In this document: positions 32,450 to 42,200 of the stretch, in pieces | How the letters are laid out: each line of letters opens with the position of its first letter | How positions within the stretch are numbered: the stretch's first letter is position 1 | Assembly: GCA_016271365.2 (NCBI GenBank) | Contig: CM028131.1 | Location: 175,402,501-175,466,500, forward strand | DNA from: Neoceratodus forsteri | Taxonomy: Eukaryota > Chordata > Ceratodontiformes > Ceratodontidae | DNA: 64,000 nt | Direction of reading: 5' to 3' | The notes under the pieces: generated by a model | Database searches by the model: none | What the model was told of the DNA's origin: nothing | Seen by the model: the letters and a program-made list of their open reading frames with translations, nothing else | Program-made: the position numbers and the translations under genes

Positions 32450-34930
32450 CATTTTTATGTTTGCTTGCACGCATGTGCAAGAAACATAGTGCCATCATCT
32501 GAGTTTTCATAGGTGTGGCACCCTGTCTTCCAATTCAGTCAGTGTGTTTGCAGGTGCGGCCACAGTTCACCAATGAATGCTGCAGCGGTCTATGACAGCA
32601 GTCGAAAATGCAGTGCTGTACAGTTGAAAGGGAGAGCTCCGCTTCAGTGAGCAGCGATAAGATAGTGTTGATTAGCATATTGCCGGCAATCCTGATTGTA
32701 TACGTCTCTGCCTTCTCTTCCTTTCTTTTCTTTCTTTTTCTTCATTGGTGCGCAATAACCCATCTGCTCAATTAAACCCTTCCCCAAAAGAAACAGACTT
32801 CCAGTTGCCATGCTGGGAGCCAACCCCAGTGTGGCACATGTCTGTATGGCTGACAGGGGTGCCCAATCCCGCGTCGGCTCCACAGCCCCCCCCAAAAAAA
32901 TCTTCCAGCTGCCATGCTGGGAGCCTACCCCAGAATGGCACAAGTCCTGCATCGTCATCCTCGGCTCCACGGTCACCCCCAAAACATCTTCCAGCTGCCA
33001 TGCTGGGAGCCCACCCCAGCATTGCACTAGTCCCACTTCATCCTCCTAAAAAGAAAAACACCTGAAAAGACAAAAAGGTCCCTCATTGATTGTCTTGCCC
33101 CCAACCCACTCCCACCATCTGCACATCCACATTCCTACACCCCCACCTCACCCCATACTTACCTCCAGAGGCCGGCGCGACAATCTTGGGTAGACTGGGA
33201 ACACGTCTGCACTCTTCAAAGCCGACTGCGAACTGAAGAAATGCTGGTAACCTGTATAATAGAATAAATCGGATCTTTTCAACTGTGACACATATCTCAG
33301 GCATTTTTGGGAATTTTGGCACCAAATTTTCAACATGGGGTTTTTGGGACCCCTCCTCATGAATTCTGGCACTGTCATGGCATTAATCAGCCCTGAAAGG
33401 TAATTTCACGGTCACTGCATGGAACCACTTTTCACGACCGATTTACAAAATGACAGTGTCACAGTTCATGAGGTAGGCCCCCAAAAACCCTATGTTGAAA
33501 ATTTGGTGGAAAAATTCCCCAAAATGACTGATTTATGAGCAAGCGTTGCGCAGTTCCTACGCACGCTCATAAGTTTGTGCATTTTTAATATTTTCACTCC
33601 AGATTTTCAACATTGCCATTTTACCACACCTCCTTATGAGCAGTACAGCTGTCATTTTTCACAACTTGCCCAAAATGTGTTTCCATACATGTAGCGCACA
33701 ATGGCACAGTCGGAGTGCGAAATCGATGTTTGGGACAGATTGAGAAAATCACAGTGACACTGTTCATGAGCAGAGGTCTTAAAGTGGCTATGCTAAAAAT
33801 TTGGTGACAAAAGTCCGTAAAATGACTGTGTTACGAGTGAGCATTGAGCAGTTTCCACGCACCCTCGTAAGTTCATGAATTTGTAATATTTTCAGTCCAG
33901 ATTTTCACCACTGGCATTTTGCCATACTTCCTTATGAACAGTACAGCTGCCATTCTTCACACCATAGCCCAAATGTGTTTTCACACTTCCAGTGCAGAAA
34001 TGCATGGTTGCTGTGGGAAATCACTGTTCGGGACAGATTAAGAAAATCAGTGACACTGTTCATGAGCGGAGGTCCCAAAATGCCTGTGTTGAAAATCTGC
34101 ATTAAAAAATCCCCAAACTAATTACATTATGGGTGTGCGTTGCACAGTTTCTATGCACGCTCGTGACTTCACCAGTTTTTTTAATATTTTCACTGCAGAT
34201 TTTCAACATTGCCATTTTTTACACCTCCCTATGAACAGTACAGCTGTCATTTTTCACATCCTGTTCAAATTTGTTTTCGCACCTGTGGTGCCAAATGGCA
34301 TAGTCACTGTGCAAAAGCAGCTTTTGGCTAACAAACTGATATTGCCACTGTTCATGAGGTGGGGGTCACAAAAAAAACATGTTGAAAATTTGGAGTAAAA
34401 ATACCAATAAACACCTGAGGCGTTAGGGTTTCCAACCATAACGCCCCACGCTGTAGAGGATGACAGGCATCAGGCGTGTGACTTGGGATTTTCGCCTGTA
34501 ATGCTCATACCATTCCACCCCCACCCACACCCTGCAGCCAGTAAGAGGCATCGAGGTGTGCCTTGGACTCTTTGACCCCAAAGTTCACCCCATTCTCCTA
34601 TACAGCACCCATCTCACTATACTTCCTGATGGAATGGGGTGAACGTAAGGGCCAAAGACCCCAAGGCACACTGTGACACTTGTCGGTTTCTGCAGGGTAG
34701 GGTGTCGTGAAATGGCATGGCTGTTATGCCTGATGACCCAAAGGCACACCCCAATGCCTGTCAGAATCTGCAGGGTGGTGGTGGGGTTGGCTTCAGTTCA
34801 ATACATCACTGCCATTCCTATTATGCATCTCTCTGTAACTTCTACACTACCAATGCCAATGCCAGCAAGCAAACATTCGGCATTGACAAATGCTTGTTTT
34901 CTTTACCTAGTGGAGTAACTTAAGAATGCA
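32450..34930 (+). mobile_element. HP4: composite non-autonomous element with hairpin array
   Basis: Order from the left: outer block (CATTTTTATGTTTGCTTGCACGC), three CTTCCAG(C/T)TGCCATGCTGGG blocks (32796, 32902, 32988), TACCTCCAGAGGCCGGCGC (33160), GTCTGCACTCTTCAAAG, four hairpin units with left-arm markers at about 33324, 33603, 33900 and 34199, the CACCCCATTC(C/T) and AAGACCCCAAGGCACAC region (34500-34720), and the terminal block GGCATTGACAAATGCTTG (34875). This is the reverse complement of the HP2 order. No transposase is present. It sits in the L2-B linker. Confidence 0.7.
33300..34400 (+). repeat. Tandem hairpin units in HP4
   Basis: The left-arm marker spacing is 279, 297 and 299 bp. 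Each unit pairs CAACATTGCC...CAGTACAGCTGTCATTTTTC with an inverted arm carrying ACTGTTCATGAG and TGTTGAAAAT. Spacers form a second hairpin; for example TTATGAGC at 33533-33540 pairs with GCTCATAA at 33565-33572. Confidence 0.75.
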
Positions 34931-34931
34931 T

Positions 34932-35045
34932 GGTCAAGGTAGTTAGGACTGCATCTAGAACCAGGTTGAGCAGCTTTAGTCTAGTGTATCACCACTCTGT
35001 CTGGATTTGACAAGGAACTTAGAGAGGTAGGAGCCAGGAGTGCAG
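34932..35045 (+). repeat. 113-bp direct repeat, right copy
   Basis: It matches 32155-32268 nearly exactly. To its right the L2-B EN follows directly, whereas the left copy is followed by L2-B linker. The junction on the EN side therefore skips normal linker sequence. Confidence 0.85.
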
Positions 35046-35640
35046 TGTCTGGGAGATATTGGGGGGGGGGGCAATTTCCAGCTGTTTGACCAGTGGTAGG
35101 TGACTGGGGAGTGATCGCTATATGAGTCTGCTAAGATCTGGACATTGGAGATACATTCAGAGTGATTGGAGTAAATTAGGTCAATGAGGGTTCTTTTGCC
35201 CATGTTTCAGTTAAACCTGGTTGGAGAGGGGGTCAGTTGAGTTAGGTTTTGGATGGCAGCAGCATCTCTGAAATAGGTTGATTGAGGGGCAAGCCAATCT
35301 GTGTTAAAGTCACTGAGTGCGATGATCTCAGAGTTTTTGGGGAGCTGGGCTGTGATGTCTAGGATTGAAGTGAAAGCCTCATTCTGGTTACGGGGAGGTA
35401 TGTATATAATCATCAGGTATACAGTTTTACTGGAGGTCTCAATTGCAATTTTAAGGGTAAGAGACTGGGCGTTAGCAGTGGAGAGGGTAGTTGGGATTAA
35501 ATGATCTTGAAGTGTATCATGGAGATAGATTGCGCAACACCCCCTTTTTTCCCATTCTATTTGATCTGTATAGGGTGTAACCAGATAGTGCGACAGCCGA
35601 GTCAGGGCCAGGGGTATGGTGGGGTAGCCAGGTTTCAACT
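35000..35640 (-). pseudogene. L2-B endonuclease
   Basis: The minus-strand frame at 35207-35638 (143 residues) reads CCAIYLHDTLQDHLIP, VYLMIIYIPPRNQNE, then EIIALSDFNTDW, the GDFNxxW catalytic block with Gly replaced by Ser. The frame at 34976-35203 continues LIDLIYSNHSE and YSDHSPVTYHWS, keeping the SDH triad. The N-terminal ETWL block is broken near 35640. A stop or shift separates the two frames. Confidence 0.8.
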
Positions 35641-35771
35641 ACCCAGCATCTGAGTTGTGATGGCATACCCAGGCTTGGAGTTGGGCATGCTTCTTTAGAA
35701 GGCTACATATGTTCATGGTGGCCAGTAGGAGGCCACCAGCATGCTTAAGTTTTTGAAGGTGGGGTGGGCAC

Positions 35772-35798
35772 AGAGCCCAGATTGGGATGAACATTTCC
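35772..35798 (-). other. Degraded 2A-like motif in L2-B
   Basis: The minus strand reads FILLLLSG then NVHPNLGS. The position, just before the EN start (ATMNICSLL at about 35720), equals that of the intact NPGP motifs in L2-A and L2-C. Pro to Leu and Pro to Ser changes would abolish a 2A reaction. Confidence 0.6.
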
Positions 35799-36289
35799 AG
35801 AAAGGAGCAGGAGAATGAAAAAGAACCTGTACAGCATATGTTTGGGTAAAGAATTACAGAACCATTTGTTTGGGTAGCTTCTTTAAGGTGAGTTGGGTGC
35901 CCTTGGGGGGGGGGCTGAGCTGGTTTATAGTAGGGGATCAGATGAAGACCAGGATTTCAGGGCCCCAGAGGAGTTTGAGTTGGAACAGATACACTACAGG
36001 GGTGCATGGGGGGATGTTGGCAAAACGAGGGAGGCAGGATGTGGTGCCGAAAGGAGGAGTAATGTGGCTTGTAATGGTAGGAGCACAAGGGGGAGGGCAA
36101 GTGATGATGAAGGGGTGTAAGAGGGAAGAGAGAACAGAAGTAGGAGTATAGGAAGAAACAGAGCAGAGAGATTCATTTTGGCAGCAAAGGAAAAACAGGA
36201 AGTAAAAAAAGTGGAGAGGAGGAAAAAAGGGGAGATGGTCAGGAGCAGGGAAACAGGATATAGGAACAGAAAAACAGGAAGGAGATGAC

Positions 36290-36360
36290 AATAGCTAGTG
36301 GTGCAGGGGTTGAGTGTCTATCTTTAGAGCAGAGAGTAGGGGGTTCAAGATCCAGTAAAG
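36290..36360 (+). repeat. Possible tRNA-derived SINE head
   Basis: AGCTAGTGGTGCAGGGGTTGAG resembles an A box region, and GGGGGTTCAAGATCCAG about 45 bp on resembles a B box. The middle (CTATCTTTAGAGC) is reminiscent of a tRNA anticodon arm. No TSD is seen. The rest of 36361-36930 shows nothing I can name. Confidence 0.35.
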
Positions 36361-36929
36361 GTAGCATTGCTAAATGGGAGCCCGAGGCAATTAGGAGTGG
36401 TGAGTGGAACTGGGAGGACAAGGCAAACTGAGATAGCAAGGCAGGTGAAAGCATGGAGAGGATAGAGTTCGGGAAAGACGGAGTAAGTGCAATACTGACC
36501 TCTAGTGGCCAGAAATTATAACCTGCAAATGGAAGTTGACAGGAAGCTACGTGACATTGGCAGGGTAATAAACTGAGAGTCTGCCTTGGGTGAGAGGGTG
36601 GGGCGTCGATGGGTAAACACCCTCAGGACAAGCAAGCTACAGGGAGGGCTTTCTTTACCTCTTCAGGCTGCTCCAAACTGTCCACTTCCAAGAAGATGTT
36701 TGCTGGGGGGGGTCTGGCTAGGACACCTAAAGTAGTAGAGGGGAAAACAAAAGAAATGATTAGGGCTTATTCCAGGGCGGAAAACTGGTCTCAGGCTAGC
36801 TACTACTGTGCATGCATGGGCTGCAGGGCTGGAGCAGTGGAGAAGGAGCCAAGATGGTACTCATGCAGACCACAGGTAAGCACTGATTCTGTAACTAACA
36901 CAGCAGGCACCCCAAAGAGATAGCTCAGA

Positions 36930-37440
36930 GGATAAAGATTTCACTAGAACTTGCACCAGATATTCCACAACCCAGCTTAAAAAGACTCTCCTTATCAACC
37001 TTATTCATCCCTTTCAAGTACTTGAAGGTCCCAGTTATGTTCTCTGTCTCTCTCCCCCGTCTTCCAGGGAGTACATGTTCAGTGCCCATAACCTCTCCTT
37101 GTATGCCTTACCCTGCTAACCTGCTATCATCTTTGTAGCCCTCTTCTGGACCTTCTCCAGCAGGTTAACATCCTTTTTGAGGTGTGGGCACCAGTACTGA
37201 ACTCTATACTCTAGATATGGCCATACCAATGACCTGTATAAGGGCAGTATAACCTCCTCTCTCCTACTACTGATCCCCCTAGATATGCATCCCAGCATCT
37301 TATTTGCCTTTGCTGCTGCTTCCTTGCACTACGTGGAGTGCTTCAGGTCACTAGTGATTATCACTCTGAGCTCCTTCCCCTCCTTTGATGCAGATACGCA
37401 GGCAAGAGTAGACAGGCAACATAAGTATTTGACTTGTGCC
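36930..37440 (-). mobile_element. CR1 fragment
   Basis: The minus-strand frame at 37116-37298 reads MLGCISRGISSRREEVILPLY, SLVWPYLEYRVQYW and NLLEKVQKRATKM. Upstream bases to 37440 give EGKELRVIITSDLKHSTQC, and downstream bases to 36930 give KERLWALNMYSLEDGGE, all in other frames. Order and wording match the CR1-B C-terminal region. Neither end has a tail or EN. Confidence 0.8.
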
Positions 37441-38015
37441 ACCATCCAGAGGAGAAAAAGAGAAAGAGACTATTGGGGCCAAAGACAAATGTTATAGTCA
37501 CAGAAATCACATACAAATTTTATTCTTGGCCCCAGTGTAGCTGCGTGTGTGCATAGGGCAAGACCAGGCTGGCAAGATAAATCACAAAGTTATGAGCCTG
37601 CACTGAAATTTGTGAACACAGGCTCATAACTTAGGCAATTTTCAATATATTGACCCTACATTTTCAACATACTGTAGTCATTTTTTCACAGCACCTCATG
37701 AATGTGACAGCTGTCATTTTTCAGATCCTGGGTAACATGTTTTTTGCATCTCGAAAGGTGATTTGGGCAGGAGTTGAAATTTTTCTCTGCACTTGTTCAT
37801 GAGGTGGGGTCATAAGAAGGGAATGTTGAAAATCTGGAGCAAAAATATTCACAAACAACAAAGTTATGAGCCTGCATTGAAATCTGTGAATACAGCTTCA
37901 TAACTTTGACAATTTTAAATATTTTGATCCCAGATTTTCAAGTTAACATACTAACATACTATTTGCCAGCAGATTAGGCCTTACGGTCTATCGAGTCTGC
38001 TCGAACCTCAGATCC

Positions 38016-38770
38016 TTAGTTGGGTGCCGAGGCCCTCCCCTCCCTTGTGCTCCAGAAACCCCTATCATCCATCCCCACCCCCCTGGGACAGGCCATCATC
38101 TGATACATCCACTTTCTGTGTCTGTCCCACCCTCTCTTGAAGCCCTCCACTGTGGATCTCTGAACCAGCTTGCCAGGCAGTGCATTCCAAGGGTCCACCA
38201 CCCTCTCAGTGAAAAACCTCCTCCTCTTTTCCCCCCTCACCCTTCCACCTTCCAACTTCAAACCATGCCCTCTGGTGATACCTCCCTGCTTTAGTCTAAA
38301 GATCCCTTCCATGCTTACCCTATTTATTCCCTTGAGGTACATGAAGACCTCAATAATGTCCCCCTGTCTCTCCTCTCCTCCAATGAAAACAGGCAGAGCT
38401 CCTCAAGTCTGTCCTCATACGTCAAATCCCCTAGCCCTCGTATCATCTTAGTTGCCCTCCTCTGTACCCTCTCCAGGAGCTGTATGTCCCTCTTCAAGTG
38501 TGGTCTCCAGTACTGTACACAGTACTCAAGGTGTGGTCTAACCAGTCCATTGAACAGTGGCAGAATCACTTCCTTGCTCCTAGAGATGATCCCCTTACGA
38601 TGCATCCCAACATCCTGTTTGCCTTGCTAGTCGCTCTTCTGCACTGCTCAGAGTTATTCATACATGCATCCACCATGACCCCTAGGTCTTTTTCCCCTAT
38701 TGAGGCCTCCAGCGCCTCCCCTCCCAGGGTGTACCTGTGTTTAGGGTTGCCCCGACCAAGATGCATTTAG
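38016..38770 (-). pseudogene. CR1-A ORF2 C-terminal region
   Basis: Minus-strand frames read HRYTLGGEALEASIGEKDLG and [20 protein letters not shown] (38766-38566), [20 protein letters not shown] and [20 protein letters not shown] (38605-38324), and GGITRGHGLKLEGGRVRGEK with FFTERVVDPWNALPGKLV (38342-38016). This is the conserved region after the CR1 RT core. Three frames are needed to cover it, so it is not translatable as one chain. Confidence 0.88.
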
Positions 38771-38783
38771 GATCAAGATGCAA

Positions 38784-38998
38784 AGGAGGCAGTATAGCAC
38801 AGTGGTCTAAGGCTCTGAGCTGCAAATCTGGTGACATCCAGCAGACCAGACCTGGGTTTGAATCCCATGGCTTCCACTTGCATACTGTGTGACCCTGAGC
38901 AAGTCACTTAACCCCCTTGTGCTCCCAGGTCACTCCTGTAAAAAAGCTTTCAGCTTAGTGTGCTATACCTGGTTAAACAACTAAATAAAAAAAAAAAA
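38784..38998 (+). repeat. tRNA-derived SINE with 9-bp TSD
   Basis: The flanks AAGATGCAA (38775-38783) and AAGATGCAA (38999-39007) are a perfect target-site duplication. The head has an A box (TAGCACAGTGG, 38795-38805) and a B box (GGTTTGAATCC, 38855-38865) and looks tRNA-Leu-like from GTGGTCTAAGGC. The 3' part (TGTGTGACCCTGAGCAAGTC, ACTTAACCCCC, GCTCCCAGGTCAC) resembles the known MIR core/L2 3' end. It ends in CTAAATAAA and A14. It interrupts the CR1-A RT between KCKMLH and the next block. Confidence 0.9.
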
Positions 38999-39009
38999 AA
39001 GATGCAACA

Positions 39010-40240
39010 TCTTGCACTTGGTGATATTGAAATTTAATTTCCATGTGTGACCCCACTTTCCAGGGTGTGCAGATCGCCTTGCAGGGCAAACCTCCCCTCT
39101 TCTCCCTCAACTACTGCTCCCATCTTGGAGTCATCCACGAAGAGACTCATTTCACACCCTATACCCTCCCTGATGTCCGATATCTATGCATTAAACAGGA
39201 CTGGACCCAGGACTGAGCCCTGCGGTACCCCACTACCAACCTCTCTAGGGTTCGAGAGCTCCCCACAGACCACTGCTCTCTGGGTGCATCCAGCTAGCCA
39301 GTTTTCAATCCATCTGACCATCAAAGGGCCTACTCCTAACCCCATCAGTTTCTCCACCAGACCATTGTGGGGGACAGAGTCAAACGCCTTGCTGAAGTCC
39401 AAGAATAATACATCCACAGGCTTTCCTCTGTCCAGTTCTGATGTTACCCATTCATAGAACTCCACAAGATTGGTTTGACATGATCTACCTAGCACAAACC
39501 CATGTTGCCGACTATCCAGACCTCCCACCTCCTCCAAGTACACCCTCAATCGTTCCTTTAGTATACTCTCCATTAATTTTCCCACCACTGAGGTCAAACT
39601 GATGGGTCTATAGTTACCTGGTACTTCCCTGACCCCCTTTATGGATTGGCACCACATGTGCCTCTCGCCACTCCAGGTACACCCCTGTCTCAAGTGACCT
39701 GTTGAAGAGCTCCACCAGGGGTGCAGCCAGTATGTCCGCCAATTCCCATAGTACTCTTGGATGAATGCCATCCGACCCAGGAGATTTGTCTTTCTTTAGG
39801 GCCTTGAGGGCTAACCACACCCTTTTGGCGGAGATAGCATCATCCGTCCCCTCCACCTTACTGGCCTTTTTATCCTTAGCCAGATGTGACACCCCTGCGG
39901 TACCTCTCCCTCCCTCTTGCTCCATTTCTGTTGCTCCCCTGATCCCACTTACTGCCTCATCTATCCCCATCGTGCCTTGCTTTGTAGATATCCCATCCCC
40001 CTCCCTAGTGAACTCAGAGGCAAAGTACTCGTTAAATACCTCTGCCTGGTCCCTCGCCTCTTCCACCCACCCTCCTTCTGATCTCAATCTGCTGAGATGG
40101 CCCTTAGTTTTTCTCTGCTCCCCAATGAACCGGAAGAACCCCTTTTCCCCTCCATGTATCCCCAGTGCCAGCCTCTGCTCTTTACTGGACTTTGCTCCCC
40201 TCACCATCCGGGTGACTTTTCTAGATGCAAGATGGTACAT
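39010..40240 (-). pseudogene. CR1-A linker and reverse transcriptase
   Basis: Frames at 40240-39614 and 39771-39184 read FFRFIGEQRKTKGHLSRL, KDKSPGSDGIHPRVLWELAD, AHVVPIHKGG, then GNYRPISLTSVVGKLMESIL, LDSRQHGFVLGRSCQTNLVE, DVLFLDFSKAFDSVPHNGLV (motif A intact), SGVPQGSVLGPVLFNA (motif B'). A shifted frame adds EMSLFVDDSKM near 39150 (motif C, FVDD, both Asp present). RT residues look conserved, but at least two frameshifts and the SINE insertion inactivate it. Confidence 0.9.
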
Positions 40241-40524
40241 TTCCTTATCCCTATCCCCTCTTGTTGTTTTATATTTTTTGTAGGCCGCCTTCTTTTCTCT
40301 GACCGCTATCTGTACCTCACTGGACCACCAGCATGGTTTAGTGACCTTGCTCCCTTGCGTTTCAACTTAAGCGCAGATCCTGACTGCCTCATGAAGTCCC
40401 CTGCTCATGATCTCCCATCTCCTTTCCACACTTGTCATTGATGTAATCCTCTCAAGTGATCCTTGAGAATATTTCCCATGCCCACAAAGTCTGCCCCTGA
40501 AGTCCACTGCCAGTGTCCTAGATC

Positions 40525-41100
40525 TCACCCCCCTCCCCCCATGCTTATTTGAAACCAGACAGTATTGTGGTCACTTCCAGTCAGGGGATCCTCTACAACC
40601 AGGTCCCTTACCAGATCCCCATCTGCCAAAACCACGTCCAGGACATGTCCCTCCCTTGTGGGCTCCATCACATGCTGTGTTAAGAACACATCCTGGAAGC
40701 CGTCCAGCAGCCTCTGCTCCTTGGCCACCTTAGAGGACATGGTTCCCCAGTTTGTACCTGGCATATTAAGGTCCCCCATCAACACCACTCCTTCCCCTTT
40801 TGGTCCACACTGGGCAATGATGTTGTCCAGCAAACCATCCTCTAGAACATCACTCATCCCGGGGGCCTATATACTACACCCAGCTTGACCTTATCTCCTG
40901 CTGGGGATCGTGATGACCCATAAGGCCTCCACGTTTCCTCTGCCTCTTCTACCCTAGTAATTTCTATGTCATTCTAATGAACATAGCCACTCCACCCTCT
41001 GCCCTCCTTTCTATCCTTCCTTAGCATAGTGTACCCCCGCACTTTAGGTCCCAGTCATGGTTTTTGTTGGCCCATGTCTCCGTGACCGCTGCCACATCCA
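40525..41100 (-). pseudogene. CR1-A endonuclease
   Basis: The minus-strand frame at 40857-40525 reads GEGVVLMGDLNMPGTNWGTM (catalytic GDLN), FLTQHVMEPTREGHVLDVVL and DPLTGSDHNTVWFQISMG (catalytic SDH). This is the second half of an APE-type endonuclease that nicks target DNA for target-primed reverse transcription. The first half lies in broken frames up to about 41100. Confidence 0.85.
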
Positions 41101-41353
41101 CCCTCCCCGAACAGTATGGCCTGAACTCTGGCAACTTGTTTCCCAAGCTCCTGGCATTTATTAACACCAACCCCCACCCCTTATCCCTGATCCCCTTTGT
41201 CGAACCCCACCCAGATTCCTTATACTTCCATCCTCCCTCTGCTCCTCCTGAAACCTACACCACCAGTCTGTCCCCCCCCCTTGGGCTTGAAGGCCACTCC
41301 CCTCATCTGGAGGAAAGGGCTTCTGGTCAGCCCCTCCCTTATCTCTTCCCCCC

Positions 41354-41665
41354 TCACAAGTTTAAACCCCACCTTTCTTGAATGTAGTCAGCCATCCCCT
41401 GTTTAAGGACTTCCTTCCCTAATAGGGCAAGATGAAGCCTGTCCTTGGCATACAGTACCTTATCCTCCCAAACTCCTGTCCAGTTCCCTAACACCCCCAA
41501 CCCACTCTCTTCACCCCACTTCCTGAGCCAGTCATTAACCTCTGTGAGCTTCATTTTTTTCTCCACTGAGGCCTTTGGTACTGGCAATATCTCCGAAAAG
41601 GAAATGTTGCATCCATTATCCCGACAGACTCTGGCAAGTTCTTGGAACCTTGCTTGTATTTCCAA
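41354..41665 (-). pseudogene. CR1-A ORF1 esterase-domain C-terminus
   Basis: The 103-residue frame reads EIQARFQELARVCRDNGCNI, SFSEILPVPKASVE, WTGVWEDKVLYAKDRLHLAL and ends RWGLNL. CR1 ORF1 proteins carry a lipase/esterase-like SGNH domain, and DRLHL fits its block V (DxxH, catalytic His). The GDS and GxND blocks are missing because the element is truncated at about 41668. CR1-B shows all blocks. Confidence 0.75.
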
Positions 41666-42053
41666 AACTTAGCCATTTTTTCACAACACCACATGAATGT
41701 GACAGCTGTCATTTTTTAGATCCTGGCCAAAATGTTTTTTTTGGGGTTTTTTTGCATCCTTAAGGGTGATTTCGCAGTTGCTATGAAATCACCTTTTGGG
41801 AAGATGTTGAAATATTTCTCTGTACTTGTTCATGACGTGGGGTCATAAGAACGGTATGTTGAATATTTGGGGCCAGAATATTCACAGACAACAAAGTTAT
41901 GAGCCTGAACTGAAATTTGTGAACACAGACTCATAACTTCGGCAATTTTCAATATTTTGTCCCCAAATTTTCAACATAGCCATTTCATCACTGCACCTCA
42001 AGAATTTCACAGCTGTCATTTTTCAGATCATGGTCAAAATGTTTTTTTTTCCT

Positions 42054-42092
42054 CCCGAAAGGTGATTTCACAGTCTGAAATCACCTTTCGGG
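42054..42092. repeat. Perfect 17-bp stem hairpin
   Basis: CCCGAAAGGTGATTTCA (42054-42070) and TGAAATCACCTTTCGGG (42076-42092) are exact inverted copies around CAGTC. It is the central hairpin of one HP5 unit; other units have imperfect versions. Confidence 0.9.
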
Positions 42093-42200
42093 CAGGAGCT
42101 GAAATCCTCAAAATTTGGGCTCAGAATTGCAAAAAAAAATTTAACAAGCAAACAACGTTCGGCATTGACAAATGCTTGTTTCATGTTGATTTCGCTTTGG

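Larger units (their letters stand above)
28375..36480 (-). mobile_element. L2-B: L2-like LINE split by three insertion or rearrangement events
   Basis: The pieces on the minus strand are: N-terminal region and 2A-like remnant (36480-35640), EN (35640-35000), linker and RT (32450-30698), and 3' UTR with tail (28815-28375, ending GATAAATAAATAAAATG). L2-C material (28816-30697) separates RT from 3' UTR, and composite HP4 (about 32450-34930) separates EN from RT. That the 3' UTR belongs to the same copy is inferred from order and orientation. The bases up to 36930 may be its 5' UTR. Confidence 0.65.
37937..41668 (-). mobile_element. CR1-A: 3.7-kb CR1 LINE, 5'-truncated in ORF1
   Basis: On the minus strand: the end of ORF1 (41665-41354), EN (about 41050-40525), linker (40240-39800), RT (39770-39010), a SINE insertion, the C-terminal region (38770-38016) and a 3' end reading CTGCTGGCAAATAGTATGTTAGTATGTTA. 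CR1-B has the same 3' end at 53285-53310, so the two are one subfamily. CR1-A landed inside hairpin array HP5, so it is younger than the array. Frameshifts and stops break ORF2 into pieces. Confidence 0.88.
37575..42200 (+). repeat. HP5: hairpin array split by CR1-A
   Basis: The left part (37575-37936) has markers at about 37658 and 37929. The array stops inside GATTTTCAA and resumes at 41669 with TTAGCCATTTTTTCACAACACC, the expected continuation of a unit. The right part has a further marker at about 41967 and the family terminal block (CGGCATTGACAAATGCTTG) at about 42155. These units say GACAGCTGTCATTTTT and CATAACTTCGGCAATTTTC rather than the HP2/HP4 wording, so they form a subfamily. Confidence 0.75.

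Noticed and set aside
32155..35045. LTR retrotransposon or endogenous retrovirus with 113-bp LTRs
   Set aside because: The repeats lie in L2 linker sequence, lack TG...CA ends, and nothing between them resembles gag, protease, integrase or env. I saw no endogenous retrovirus in the window.
38795..38865. Functional tRNA-Leu gene
   Set aside because: A and B boxes are present but the acceptor stem does not pair, and the sequence runs on into a SINE body flanked by a TSD.
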